From the NCBI GenBank assembly GCA_965371225.1, contig CBDUXP010000027.1, forward strand, positions 1-47,771: 47,771 nucleotides of DNA, written 5' to 3'. The first letter of the stretch is position 1. Each line of letters opens with the position of its first letter. The notes under the pieces were generated by a model. The model saw nothing but the letters and a program-made list of their open reading frames with translations, was not told the DNA's origin and ran no database searches. This document shows positions 1-8,172 of the stretch, piece after piece. The position numbers were made by a program, and so were the translations under genes. This DNA is from CBDUXP01 sp965371225 [NCBI: uncultured bacterium]. GTDB taxonomy: Bacteria > Abyssobacteria > SURF-5 > CBDUXP01.

Positions 1-1143
1 GGGGGGGGGCGCCTCCCCGCCCGGCGCAGGAGGCACGGCACCGGGCGCGGCGGTTCCTCCCAGGTCGGCGGCACCCGCCGGCTGGTCGACGAAGAGTTCT
101 TGACCCGTCGCGGAGCTTGCCGGAGGGAGGCGTACCGGCGCCACCGGTGCGACCGCGGGGCGCGCGGCCTCCCCGGGAGTCGTCGGGTGGGGGGCCTCGA
201 CGGGTGGCGCCGGGCGCGCGGGTGCTGCTTGGGCCGGCGGCACCGGCGCTTCGGGCTCCGCAGCTGGCCGGGCCTGGACGCGGTCGGGCGCGGGCCGCAG
301 CGTGTCGGGAATCTCCCTTTGTACCCCCACGCCCGCCGCGACCGCCATCGGATTCGTGGTCACGCTCACCGGCGCATCCGGCTTTTCAATTTGGGCTAGG
401 GTGGGACGCGCAGGCCCTCGTCTCACGACCCGCTGCGGCACCGCTGGATCAGCGGCCGCCGCGGGATCCCCCTCCGGTTCGGCCGGCTTGGCCGCCGGCT
501 TGGCCGGCTTTGGCGGTGGCAGCCGCTTCGGCGTGGCGACGACGCGCGATTCGACGCGGAGCGGACCAAACCAGGTTGTGGCCGTCGCGCCACCGCCCAA
601 CGCCGCCCGCGCCGTAATGCGCACCTCACCCGGGCTGACCCCTGTGAGCCAGAATTCCGCGAAGGCGGTGTCATACCCCTCCACGATATGGCTCTCTGCC
701 GGTTCGACCGTCACCAATCGCGGGTTGGCGCTCTCACAGCGAACTGCCACCGAACCCCGCGGCCCCTGGGCGAGCTGCTTGGAGGTGTCAATCTCCCCGT
801 TGCGGATGGCATACAGCGCGACGCGGATGCGGTGCCGTTCGCCGACGCGGACCTGCGTCAGCGGCGCTTTCACGGGCGCGTCGCTGTCCGTCGCCAGAAA
901 GCGGATGCCGTATTTGACCGGGCCGTCGCCCTTCCCCCCGCGCCACCATTGGCCCTGGGCAGGCGCCTGCAGCAGCAGCGCCAGAACGAGGGATAGGGCG
1001 AGTGTGCAGGACAGCGGTGCCAAGCCGAGTTTCCCCGCACGCTGGCGCGGGTCCGGGGGGCCGCCCGCGGGGTCGGGGCGGGGGTCAGGCCCGGGCGGCC
1101 GGGGCCGGCGGCTGGAAGCAGCGAATCTGCTCAGGCTGAGCAT
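1..1143 (-). CDS. Secreted Ala/Pro-rich protein, C-terminus cut by window edge
   Basis: The minus-strand frame stays open from about 1143 to base 1, so the C-terminus lies outside the window. Two starts are possible. An ATG at 1141-1143 gives a long Pro/Arg-rich leader and has no clear ribosome site. A TTG at 1021-1023, preceded by GGGGA, would put a hydrophobic stretch (LALSLVLALLLQAPAQG) right at the N-terminus as an ordinary signal peptide; I favour this one. The mature part begins with a probable beta domain (WWRGGKGDGPVKYGIRFLA and on to about base 560) whose wording, such as GVSPGEVRITARAA, resembles Ig-like or BIG domains. After it comes a long Pro/Ala/Glu-rich linker with PKPAKPAAKPAEPEG-type repeats. 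I recognise no family. An exported or surface protein with a flexible stalk is likely. Confidence 0.7.
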   Translation of the reverse strand, partial: MLSLSRFAASSRRPRPPGPDPRPDPAGGPPDPRQRAGKLGLAPLSCTLALSLVLALLLQAPAQGQWWRGGKGDGPVKYGIRFLATDSDAPVKAPLTQVRVGERHRIRVALYAIRNGEIDTSKQLAQGPRGSVAVRCESANPRLVTVEPAESHIVEGYDTAFAEFWLTGVSPGEVRITARAALGGGATATTWFGPLRVESRVVATPKRLPPPKPAKPAAKPAEPEGDPAAAADPAVPQRVVRRGPARPTLAQIEKPDAPVSVTTNPMAVAAGVGVQREIPDTLRPAPDRVQARPAAEPEAPVPPAQAAPARPAPPVEAPHPTTPGEAARPAVAPVAPVRLPPASSATGQELFVDQPAGAADLGGTAAPGAVPPAPGGEAPPP

Positions 1144-1352
1144 AGGCGATAGGCGGGGGAGCCATGCCCGGTCGACGGGTCGGGCGGCGGTGGCCGTCGG
1201 GGAGCGTCCATGTCCGGTGGGAGCCCCAACACGTCCGTGTTCGCCGCATCCGATCAATCCCCACGGGTAGACACACTATAGCCAAGGATGGACGCCGTCA
1301 CAATTGGCCGCGTCACGCCCACCGCGCGTCGACGGGTGAATGGCGTGGGGCG

Positions 1353-1520
1353 TCAGCCGAGGTCGCCCGTGAGCGCCTGGGTCATGAGCCACACGTTCAG
1401 CGCCTGGCTCGCCACGAACAGGCAGAGGAGGACCAACCAGGACGAGGACCTGATGTGCGGGGATGCGCCGCGATTGGACGGGGTCCGGTCAGGCCGCGGA
1501 AGAGTCGGCAGGGGGGGCAT
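1353..1520 (-). CDS. Possible small membrane protein (55 aa)
   Basis: A short reading frame starts with ATG at 1518-1520 and would encode 55 residues. It has a polar Pro/Arg-rich N-terminus and one strong hydrophobic segment (WLVLLCLFVASQALNVWLM) near the C-terminus, which would make it a single-pass membrane protein. The frame extends upstream through the tRNA gene, which cannot be coding, so the internal ATG is the only sensible start; a weak GGA lies 7 bases before it. It sits between tRNA-Ala and the secreted protein at the window edge, all on the minus strand. The hydrophobic segment is the only support. Bases 1144-1352 below it show nothing else I can name. Confidence 0.3.
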   Translation of the reverse strand: MPPLPTLPRPDRTPSNRGASPHIRSSSWLVLLCLFVASQALNVWLMTQALTGDLG

Positions 1521-1689
1521 ATTTCTGTCCACGCGGGCCGGGCAGCGAGCGCCGACCAGTGCGCTCCCCACGTAACCCAAGCCTAGCGCGGGATTCCGCA
1601 CCGCGCCATCTGGCCCAGCGGTCCTCCTCACTGAGGCGTGCGTTGCGATACGCCCGGTGTGAGCCGTGCAGGTTAGATTTGGAATGGGG

Positions 1690-1762
1690 TGGAGATGATC
1701 GGGATCGAACCGACGACCTCCTGAATGCCATTCAGGCGCTCTCCCAACTGAGCTACATCCCC
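1690..1762 (-). tRNA. tRNA-Ala (anticodon GGC)
   Basis: The minus strand folds into a full 73-base cloverleaf. The acceptor stem is GGGGATG paired with CATCTCC (one G-U pair), and the D arm is GCTCAGTTGGGAGAGC. The anticodon stem is CCTGA/TCAGG around the loop ATGGCAT, so the anticodon is GGC and it reads GCC/GCU alanine codons. The T arm is GTCGG-TTCGATC-CCGAT and the discriminator base is A. The bases after it (CCCCA) do not give an encoded CCA end directly after position 73, so the tail is probably added by nucleotidyltransferase. Confidence 0.96.
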
Positions 1763-1794
1763 AAACGCGGCGGGCGGCGCCCGCCAAGCTTGCC

Positions 1795-1823
1795 ATGATA
1801 CGGCTGCCCCCGAACCCTGTCAA
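1795..1823 (-). promoter_or_regulatory. Sigma-70-type promoter of tRNA-Ala
   Basis: On the minus strand a perfect -35 TTGACA (1818-1823) is separated by exactly 17 bases from TATCAT (1795-1800), which matches the -10 consensus at five of six positions. It lies 33 bases upstream of the first tRNA base, as expected for a stable RNA. A GC-rich leader with GGCGGGCGCCGCCCGCC symmetry lies between. Confidence 0.8.
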
Positions 1824-1906
1824 TTTGGTCGCACGCCGTGGAGTGTACCGTCCTCTGGGGGGGCCCTGCGGAGGATCCATGCGCGCCTCGCGGGCCGGAA
1901 CCCATG

Positions 1907-1933
1907 TTGCCGGCCTGTCCGGGAGAGTACAAT
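1907..1933 (+). promoter_or_regulatory. Candidate promoter of the nfeD-floA operon
   Basis: TTGCCG (1907-1912) and TACAAT (1928-1933; five of six consensus bases) are 15 bases apart. They lie 55 bases upstream of the first possible start codon at 1989. The short spacer makes the -35 assignment weak; the -10 is good. The rest of 1763-1988 holds only this and the divergent tRNA promoter. Confidence 0.4.
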
Positions 1934-1988
1934 ACGTCTATCGTGCGAGACCACCGCGCCGCAGATACAGGTATCCGGGTGTGACCGG

Positions 1989-3536
1989 GTGAATGGCGGC
2001 GCCGCGGCCACGGTATTTCCTATGATGCAACAGCGTCTTTCTTTCGGCGGGTGCCGTGTCCCAGCTAGTGCCCTGGCGTTCGGTCTCGCCCTGCTCGTGG
2101 CCGTCGGCGCCCCTGTCTGGGCGGCAGACTCGGAGCCGGGCGCGGCCCAGGGCGGCGTGGTGGTCATCCCCATCCACGGCACTATCGATCTGGGCTTGGC
2201 GGGGTTCGTGGACCGTAGCGTGACCACTGCGGAAGCCATGGGTGCACAGGCGCTCGTGGTGGACATCCAGACCTTCGGTGGCCGGGTGGATGCGGCGGTC
2301 CGCATTCGGGACCGGTTGCTGGCCACGTCGCTGCCGACCATTGCGTACATCAACCCCCGGGCGATTTCGGCCGGCGCGCTGATCTCCCTGGCGTGCGACC
2401 AGATTTACATGGCGGGCGGGGGCACCATCGGCGCCGCGAGCCCCGTTTCCATCGGTCCCGGCGGCGACGCGCAGGCGCTGGGTGAAAAAGAAGTCAGCTA
2501 CGTCCGCACGGAGTTTCGCGCGACGGCCGAGCGCAACGGGTACTCGCCCCTGATCGCGGAAGCGATGGTGGACAAGGATGCCACCGCCGCAGTGTTCCAG
2601 GTGCCGGACGGGGTGCGCGTGGTGAGCGTGGCGGACATCGAGCGCGTGGCCGAGGAGTTGGGGATCGACCCCAGCGCGGCCAAGACCTACTCCGCCGAAG
2701 GCAAGCTTCTGAGTCTGACCACAGACGATGCGCTTTCGGTGGGCCTCGCGGCCGGCCGGGCCGATACGCTGGAGGATCTGCTGACCCTGATCGATTTAGC
2801 GGAGGCGGGCGTGACGCGGCTCCAGACCACGTGGTCGGAGAATCTCGTGCGCTTCCTCTCCCATCCCGTGGTCACCGGCCTGCTCCTGTCGCTGGGGATG
2901 CTCGGGCTCTTCGTCGAACTGCGGCAGCCGGGCTGGGGCGTGCCGGGCACGCTGGGCGTCGTGGCGCTGACGTTGTTTTTCGGCGCGCAGTACCTGGTGG
3001 GGCTCGCGGAATGGCAGGAGGTGCTGCTCCTGGGCATCGGCCTCGGGTTGCTGGTGCTGGAAATCTTTGTGATTCCGGGCTTCGGCATCGCGGGGGTCAC
3101 GGGCACCCTGTGTCTCGTCGCCGCCATCTATCTGGCCCTGGTGGACGTGCCGATCCCCCGCTACAGTTGGGACTACCAGCAGCTGTCCCGCGCCACGACC
3201 TCGGCCGCCACCGCGCTGCTCAGCGGCTGCGCGCTCATCGTGCTCGTGTTCCGGTACCTGCCGCAGAGCCGGTGGGGGCGGCGATTCATGCTGGTGACTG
3301 AACTCGGGGTCGACTCCGGTTACATCGGCGTCAGCCTGGAGGCGATGCCGGCCATTGGCGCGCACGGCACCGCCTATACGGTGTTACGGCCCGCCGGCCG
3401 CGTACAGATCGGCGAGCGTCTGGTGGATGCCCAGACCGCGGGCGATTTTATCGAGCAGGGGACACCCGTGCAGGTGATTCAGATCGTCGGCAATGCCGTG
3501 GTGGTGGAGACCGTACGCGAGGATGCCAGTGTCTGA
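1989..3536 (+). CDS. NfeD-type membrane serine protease (ClpP class)
   Basis: This is a long-form NfeD protein: an exported ClpP-like protease domain, a membrane domain and a C-terminal OB-fold. The probable signal peptide ends near AAD at residues 45-47. The protease domain (about 56-230) has the QTFGGRVDAA turn. Its likely catalytic Ser127 is in AISAGA and Lys167 is in GEKEVS. The 40-residue spacing is close to the Ser/Lys pair known in archaeal PH1510. Several membrane helices span about residues 295-420, and the OB-fold (GRVQIGERLVDAQ and onward) ends the protein. The GTG at 1989 is the longest start; an ATG at 2022 still keeps the whole signal peptide. It heads an operon with a short NfeD and flotillin, the usual partners: NfeD proteins are thought to process or assist flotillin-type scaffold proteins. 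Confidence 0.9.
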   Translation: MNGGAAATVFPMMQQRLSFGGCRVPASALAFGLALLVAVGAPVWAADSEPGAAQGGVVVIPIHGTIDLGLAGFVDRSVTTAEAMGAQALVVDIQTFGGRVDAAVRIRDRLLATSLPTIAYINPRAISAGALISLACDQIYMAGGGTIGAASPVSIGPGGDAQALGEKEVSYVRTEFRATAERNGYSPLIAEAMVDKDATAAVFQVPDGVRVVSVADIERVAEELGIDPSAAKTYSAEGKLLSLTTDDALSVGLAAGRADTLEDLLTLIDLAEAGVTRLQTTWSENLVRFLSHPVVTGLLLSLGMLGLFVELRQPGWGVPGTLGVVALTLFFGAQYLVGLAEWQEVLLLGIGLGLLVLEIFVIPGFGIAGVTGTLCLVAAIYLALVDVPIPRYSWDYQQLSRATTSAATALLSGCALIVLVFRYLPQSRWGRRFMLVTELGVDSGYIGVSLEAMPAIGAHGTAYTVLRPAGRVQIGERLVDAQTAGDFIEQGTPVQVIQIVGNAVVVETVREDASV

Positions 3537-3888
3537 TCGGACGATTCTCATCGAGATGGCCCGGGCCCTGCTGCGCGACATTCAGGAAATTCAACAGCGT
3601 GGCGCCGGGTATTACACGACAGCGCCCTTTGTGGATCGCTACAATAGCCTCTTCGAGAAAGCACGCACGATTTTCGCGGACACCAAGTCGCAGTTGCTCG
3701 ATACCTTCGCCGCAGTGGAAGACACCACGTCGGTCGATCCCATGGACAAAATGAAGACCACCCAACGGGTTATCGTAGAGCTTGGGCAGTTGCTGGCCTT
3801 CATGGAAGCGGTGGTTCGCGAACATCCCACGCCGGACGAGGCGCAGGCGAGCGCCGCACCCGAAACGCCGGCGAGCGAGCGCGCGTAA
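3523..3888 (+). CDS. Small helical protein between two nfeD genes
   Basis: The protein is about 121 residues, charged and mostly helical by composition, with no signal peptide or membrane segment and a C-terminal Glu/Ala/Pro tail. I do not recognise a family. Its frame continues upstream inside nfeD, so the start must be the ATG at 3523 or the GTG at 3529. The GTG has GAGG six bases before it, and both overlap the nfeD stop codon. Its stop codon shares one base with the next ATG (TAATG). This tight coupling on both sides shows it is part of the NfeD-flotillin operon. Its position suggests a cytosolic partner or chaperone, but that is inference. Confidence 0.75.
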   Translation: MPVSDRTILIEMARALLRDIQEIQQRGAGYYTTAPFVDRYNSLFEKARTIFADTKSQLLDTFAAVEDTTSVDPMDKMKTTQRVIVELGQLLAFMEAVVREHPTPDEAQASAAPETPASERA

Positions 3889-4397
3889 TGTGGGTGCTCT
3901 TAAGCTTTCTGCTCGCCGTCGCGCTCATCTACATCGAGTTCTTTCTGCCCGGCGGCGTGCTCGGCGTGCTCGGTGCGATGAGCCTCATCACCAGCATCGG
4001 GCTCGGCTTCTACTTCTACGGGGCGGGGGCCGGCATCGCGATTTTCATTGGGGAGATTGTCGGCGCCGGGGTCCTGCTTGTGGCGCTCATGAAGCGGTTC
4101 CCGCACACCCGCATGGGCCGACTGATGATCCTGCAGACGGCACTGGACGCGGACGCGGGCTACGTGGGGTCGGCGGCGGGCATAGAAGGCCTCGCGGGCG
4201 CCACGGGCGTGGCGGAGAGCGCCCTGCGCCCGTCCGGCGTGGTGCGCATTCAGGGGCGGCGGGTAGATGCGGTGGCGGATGGCGAATTCGTGGAACAGGG
4301 TCACACCATCGCGGTGGTCCAGGTAGAAGGTAACCGCGTGGTGGTCCGACCGGATCGTAGCCCGGCGACGCCGAGCGAGGAACAGTCGACCGCCTAG
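3888..4397 (+). CDS. Short-form NfeD membrane protein with OB-fold
   Basis: This 169-residue protein has three to four hydrophobic helices in its first 75 residues (WVLLSFLLAVALIYIEFFLP, then a Gly-rich pair). A soluble OB-fold follows at about 100-160, with the NfeD hallmark pattern GVVRIQGRRVDAVADGEFVEQG. It lacks the protease domain carried by the first gene of the operon. Short NfeD proteins are commonly encoded directly before floA and are thought to interact with flotillin at the membrane. Its ATG overlaps the preceding stop codon by one base, and floA begins 24 bases after its end. The final stretch is polar and probably disordered. Confidence 0.88.
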   Translation: MWVLLSFLLAVALIYIEFFLPGGVLGVLGAMSLITSIGLGFYFYGAGAGIAIFIGEIVGAGVLLVALMKRFPHTRMGRLMILQTALDADAGYVGSAAGIEGLAGATGVAESALRPSGVVRIQGRRVDAVADGEFVEQGHTIAVVQVEGNRVVVRPDRSPATPSEEQSTA

Positions 4398-4421
4398 GTG
4401 GTCGAGAGAGGAACAACCGGA

Positions 4422-5423
4422 ATGAACGCGATCGCTGCCGTCTTCGTCTTTGTGGTGGTCATCATCGGCATCGTGGTGGTGCTGGTGCTCAGCCGCTATT
4501 TCATGCTCTGGCTCCAAGCCCTCATGTCCAACGCGCACGTGGGGTTCTTCAACCTCATCGGGATGAGCCTGCGCCGGGTGAACCCCTCCACGATCGTGAA
4601 TACCCGGATCATGGCGCTCAAGGCGGGGCTGTCGCCGAACGCGGACCAAATGGAAGCCCACTACCTGGCGAACGGTAACGTGGTGCGCGTGACGCAAGCG
4701 CTCATTGCGGCCAACAAGGCGAGCATCGAGTTGACATGGGAACGGGCTTGCGCCATCGACCTGGCCGGCCGGGACGTGCTCGATGCTGTCCGTACCTCAG
4801 TGAATCCCCGCGTCATCGATGCGCCGGACCCGGACCGGAGCAAGGGCACCGTCGATGCCGTGGCCATGGACGGCATTCAGCTCAGGGCGAAGGCGCGCGT
4901 CACGGTGCGCGCGAATCTGGATCGGTTGATCGGCGGCGCAACGGAGGACACGATAATTGCGCGCGTTGGCGAAGGGATCGTCACCGCGATCGGTTCCGCC
5001 GAGACCCACAAGAAAGTGCTGGAGAATCCGGACATGATCTCCCGCGCCGTATTGGCGAAGGGCTTGGACGCCGGCACTGCGTTCGAAATCCTCTCCATCG
5101 ACATCGCGGACGTGGACGTGGGTGAGAACATCGGCGCGAAATTGCAAACGGAACAGGCCGAGGCTGACAAGCGCATCGCCCAAGCGAAGGCGGAAGAGCG
5201 CCGCGCCATGGCCATCGCGCGGGAGCAGGAGATGCGTGCACAAGTGGAAGAGATGCGCGCCCGCGTGGTTGAGGCCGAAGCGGAGGTGCCCCGCGCTATG
5301 GCCGAGGCGTTCCGCAGCGGCCACCTCGGGATCATGGATTACTACCGGATGCAGAATATCGAGGCGGACACGTCCATGCGCGAGTCGCTAGGCGACAGCG
5401 GGCGCAGCGAGCCGGTGCAATAG
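4422..5423 (+). CDS. floA: Flotillin-like protein FloA
   Basis: A single N-terminal membrane segment (residues 3-26) is followed by the SPFH/flotillin domain. Phrases typical of bacterial FloA (YqfA) include INTR-like [11 protein letters not shown], the [15 protein letters not shown] region and [17 protein letters not shown] long Ala/Glu-rich coiled coil (about 235-300) then carries oligomerisation. At 333 residues it is nearly the length of Bacillus FloA. FloA scaffolds functional membrane microdomains. The reading frame can be extended to a GTG at 4398, but the ATG at 4422 has a strong purine-rich site (GAGAGAGGAA) at proper distance and matches the family N-terminus. It sits between the short nfeD and a membrane-anchored protein of unknown role. 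Confidence 0.95.
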   Translation: MNAIAAVFVFVVVIIGIVVVLVLSRYFMLWLQALMSNAHVGFFNLIGMSLRRVNPSTIVNTRIMALKAGLSPNADQMEAHYLANGNVVRVTQALIAANKASIELTWERACAIDLAGRDVLDAVRTSVNPRVIDAPDPDRSKGTVDAVAMDGIQLRAKARVTVRANLDRLIGGATEDTIIARVGEGIVTAIGSAETHKKVLENPDMISRAVLAKGLDAGTAFEILSIDIADVDVGENIGAKLQTEQAEADKRIAQAKAEERRAMAIAREQEMRAQVEEMRARVVEAEAEVPRAMAEAFRSGHLGIMDYYRMQNIEADTSMRESLGDSGRSEPVQ

Positions 5424-5444
5424 CGGGACCGGAGGAGCAGGCCA

Positions 5445-6338
5445 ATGGAATCCATCGGCGAACTCTTCATCTTCATCGTCATCGCCGTCATCTGGGGCAT
5501 CTCTCAGTTGGCGCGTGCCGGCGGGCGGAAGCGCCGCGAATCGCAGGGGGCGCCACCCGGGGCGCCGCGCCGGCGGGGCCCCCGCCCCCGCCCGCAGGGG
5601 CCGGCGTCCGAGCGCGAGTCCCTCACTCTGGAAGACTGGATGGAGCGGGTTCGCCAGGGCCACATGCCCCGGCCACCGACTGAGGCCCAGCCCCGGCAGC
5701 GCCAGGTCCCCACCGCCGCTGCCCCCCAATCGGCGGAGGGGATCCTGCGGCAATGGCAAGAGCGCACGCAGCAACCCCAGCAGGAGCAGCGGGAAGCGCC
5801 GCCGCCCCGGCCACAACGCGAAGGCGGCGCGCCCGATCCGTACGCGACCCCACAGGAACGGACCCGCCGTGGGCAGGAAGCGGCCCGCGCGCAGCGGGAG
5901 GCGCTGGCGAAGGAACGGGAGCGCGAGCGCCGCACCATGGAGCGCCGCGAGGCAGAGCGCGAGCGGCACCGGCACTCACAGCAGCAACAGACACCGGAGC
6001 GCGAGCACCGGCACTCACCGCAGCAGCGGAGCCCGGAGCGCGAGCCCCGGCACTCGCCCCGGCAGCGGAGCGCGCCTCGACGACGGCCGACGGCAGTGCC
6101 TCGGCGCCGGCCGGCCCGGTCCCGGGTGGCCCTACCACCAGAGATCGAGACCGGAAGGCAAGCTGTACCGGCAGCGGAGGTGGATCCGTACGCCCGCGGG
6201 CGACTCGCCCGCGCGCGCCCCGGTGGACTGGACGTGACGCAGGAAGGGTTGCGCACCGGCATACTCATGGCGGAAATACTTGGACCACCCGTGGCCCTGC
6301 GCCCCCCCCCGGCGCGGCGACCGCTTCGGGCGGATTAG
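5445..6338 (+). CDS. Membrane-anchored Arg/Gln/Pro-rich protein
   Basis: The protein has 297 residues. One N-terminal membrane helix (about 5-24, LFIFIVIAVIWGISQ) leads into a very basic, low-complexity region: a Gly/Arg/Pro block, a possible coiled coil (about 140-175, REALAKERERERRTMERRE), imperfect 13-residue repeats rich in His, Ser, Gln and Arg, then an ordinary C-terminal 40 residues (GGLDVTQEGLRTGILMAEIL). A good ribosome site (GGAGGAG) precedes the ATG, and it follows floA by 21 bases, so it is the last gene of that operon. The region after the helix is probably cytoplasmic because of its strong positive charge. I recognise no family. The C-terminal patch could be a docking motif, but that is a guess. 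Confidence 0.75.
   Translation: MESIGELFIFIVIAVIWGISQLARAGGRKRRESQGAPPGAPRRRGPRPRPQGPASERESLTLEDWMERVRQGHMPRPPTEAQPRQRQVPTAAAPQSAEGILRQWQERTQQPQQEQREAPPPRPQREGGAPDPYATPQERTRRGQEAARAQREALAKERERERRTMERREAERERHRHSQQQQTPEREHRHSPQQRSPEREPRHSPRQRSAPRRRPTAVPRRRPARSRVALPPEIETGRQAVPAAEVDPYARGRLARARPGGLDVTQEGLRTGILMAEILGPPVALRPPPARRPLRAD
5961..6074 (+). repeat. Imperfect tandem 39-bp repeat inside the basic protein
   Basis: Three degenerate units start near 5961, 6003 and 6042. Each encodes a version of E-x-R-H-S-x-Q-x-R-S/T-x-E-R. The second and third are most alike (EHRHSPQQRSPER and EPRHSPRQRSAPR). Confidence 0.7.
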
Positions 6339-6347
6339 CGGCCAGGT

Positions 6348-6752
6348 TTAGGCGTCGGCTCGCGCGAAGCCGCGGACGAGTCTTTCGGGCACGGGCACCC
6401 GCGGGGCGTCCGCCCAGAGCCCTTCCAGGTCGAAGTAGGCGCGCGTCGGTTCCAGGAACACGTGCACCACCACGTCGCCGATGTCCAGGCACACCCATTC
6501 GCGTTCATTGAGGCCTTCGACGTGATCGGCTTTCCGGCCGTGCTGGATGCGCAAGCGGTCAATGATCGCCTCGCTGATCGCGCGCACGCCAATTTGCGAA
6601 ATGCTGCTCGCGATGACGAAGAAATCCGTAACGGAGGACAGGCCACGCAGGTCGACCACGACCGGATTATCCGCCTTTTTCCAGTCGGCGCAGGCGGCCA
6701 GGTCGACCGCGAGCGCTTCCACGTCGTAAGCCGGCGGCGTCCCGTCAGTCAT
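6348..6752 (-). CDS. rsfS: Ribosome silencing factor RsfS (Iojap/YbeB)
   Basis: The 134 residues cover the whole Iojap fold. Family landmarks are VVDLRGLSSVTDFFVIASS near residue 33, HVEGLNEREWVCLDIGDVVVHVF in the middle and RAYFDLEGLWADAP towards the end. RsfS binds ribosomal protein L14 on the large subunit and blocks subunit joining when nutrients are short. Its ATG overlaps the end of gatB by 8 bases, so it is the last gene of a gatCAB-rsfS transcript. It converges with the flotillin operon, leaving only 9 bases between the two stop codons. Confidence 0.95.
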   Translation of the reverse strand: MTDGTPPAYDVEALAVDLAACADWKKADNPVVVDLRGLSSVTDFFVIASSISQIGVRAISEAIIDRLRIQHGRKADHVEGLNEREWVCLDIGDVVVHVFLEPTRAYFDLEGLWADAPRVPVPERLVRGFARADA

Positions 6753-8172
6753 CCAGAGCCTTGCGCAACAGTTCGCCGGCGACCTTCGGATTCGCCTGAC
6801 CCTGTGAGGCCTTCATGACCTGGCCCACCAGGAACCCCATCGTCTTGGTCTTCCCGCCCTTGTACTGTTCCACGGGGCCCGGATGCGCCGCGATCACCTC
6901 CTGAACGAGGGCCTCGAGGGTGCCGGTGTCGCTGATTTGCGCCAGCCCCCGGGTGTCCACGATCTCTCGTGGGTCCGCGCCGCTCGCGTGCATCTCGGCA
7001 AGGACGGTCTTCGCCTTCTGCCCGCTCAATGTGTCGTCGGCTACGAGCGCGATTAACGCGGCGAGCTGTGCCGGCTGCACTTTGCAGTCCGCGATCGCGT
7101 TCCCGTGCTCATGCAGGAGACGCAGCACTTCGCCCATGATCCAGTTCGACGCGTGCTTCGCGTCCGCCCCGGCTGCGGTGGTTGCTTCAAAATAGTCGGC
7201 CAGCGCACGGTCTGCGGTCAGGACGTCAGCGTCGTAGGCCGGAATCCCGTACTCCTTCTCCAACCGGGCCCGCCGGGCGGCGGGAAGCTCGGGCAGGGTC
7301 GCGCGCATACGCTCGACCCAGTCCTCGCCGATCGTCACGGGCAGCAGGTCGGGATCGGGGAAGTACCGGTAATCGTGTGCTTCCTCCTTGCTGCGCATGG
7401 GTTGGGTCGTGCCGTTCTCCGCGTCCCACAATCGCGTCTCCTGCACGATGCGCTCGCCGGCGTCGAGTGCGGCCGCTTGCCGTGCAATCTCGTACTCGAG
7501 CGCCTTCTGCACATTCTTGAACGAATTCATGTTCTTCACTTCGGTCTTGGTGCCGAGCGTGTCCGTCCCCGCCGGGCGCAGGGAGACGTTTGCGTCGCAT
7601 CGCAGCGAGCCTTCCTCCATGTTGCAGTCGCAGATGTCCAGGTAGGCCAGCACCGCTTTGATGGCGTGCCCAAACGCGGCCGCCTCCGCGGGCGAGTGCA
7701 TGTCCGGCTCGGTCACGATTTCCAGAAGGGGTACGCCGGTCCGGTTGAAATCGACCTTGCTCCCGTCTGCCCCACCGTGGATGCTCTTGCCCGCGTCCTC
7801 TTCCATGTGCACGCGCGTGAGGTGGACGAACCGGTTCGTCCCGTTCGCAGCAATCTCAAGCCCGCCCCCGAGGCAGATGGGCAGGTCGAACTGGGAGATT
7901 TGGTAGTTCTTCGGCAGGTCCGGGTAGAAGTACTGCTTGCGGTCGAACTTCGTCTCGGGGGCGATCTCGCAGCCGAGCGCGAGACCGAGGCGGATAGCCG
8001 CGTCCACGACCGCCCGGTTGAGTACCGGCAGGACCCCCGGCAGCCCCATGCACACGGGGCACACGTTCGTGTTCGGCGGGTCGCCGAAGTGGGTGCTACA
8101 GGGGCAGAAGATCTTGGAGGCGGTGTTGAGTTGCGCGTGGAACTCCAACCCGATGACCACTTCCCACGTCAT
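6745..8172 (-). CDS. gatB: Asp-tRNA(Asn)/Glu-tRNA(Gln) amidotransferase subunit B
   Basis: Subunit B recognises misacylated Glu-tRNA(Gln) or Asp-tRNA(Asn) and phosphorylates the side chain before amidation with ammonia from GatA. The start (WEVVIGLEFHAQL) is the family signature. Four cysteines at about 23, 25, 38 and 41 (IFCPCS, VCPVCMGLPG) form the expected zinc site. The cradle domain contains KYFYPDLPKNYQISQ-like KQYFYPDLPKNYQISQFD. The C-terminal helical and YqeY-like domain runs from about 330 to 475 and includes the GFLVGQVMKASQGQANP ending. At 475 residues the length is normal. Its ATG overlaps the gatA stop by four bases (ATGA), showing translational coupling. Confidence 0.97.
   Translation of the reverse strand: MTWEVVIGLEFHAQLNTASKIFCPCSTHFGDPPNTNVCPVCMGLPGVLPVLNRAVVDAAIRLGLALGCEIAPETKFDRKQYFYPDLPKNYQISQFDLPICLGGGLEIAANGTNRFVHLTRVHMEEDAGKSIHGGADGSKVDFNRTGVPLLEIVTEPDMHSPAEAAAFGHAIKAVLAYLDICDCNMEEGSLRCDANVSLRPAGTDTLGTKTEVKNMNSFKNVQKALEYEIARQAAALDAGERIVQETRLWDAENGTTQPMRSKEEAHDYRYFPDPDLLPVTIGEDWVERMRATLPELPAARRARLEKEYGIPAYDADVLTADRALADYFEATTAAGADAKHASNWIMGEVLRLLHEHGNAIADCKVQPAQLAALIALVADDTLSGQKAKTVLAEMHASGADPREIVDTRGLAQISDTGTLEALVQEVIAAHPGPVEQYKGGKTKTMGFLVGQVMKASQGQANPKVAGELLRKALDD

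Noticed and set aside
1-10. Run of ten G at the window edge as a possible phase-variation tract
   Set aside because: It encodes prolines within an already Pro-rich linker, runs of six to eight G or C are frequent across the window, and the context beyond the edge is not visible.
302-1270. Plus-strand frame of 322 codons at the left edge
   Set aside because: The minus strand over the same bases reads as a signal peptide plus an ordinary beta domain and Pro-rich linker that is open to the edge. The plus-strand product is low-complexity Ser/Arg/Gly.
1521-1880. Upstream extension of the small membrane ORF across the tRNA gene
   Set aside because: The bases 1690-1762 fold as tRNA-Ala with its own promoter, so this stretch is not protein-coding.
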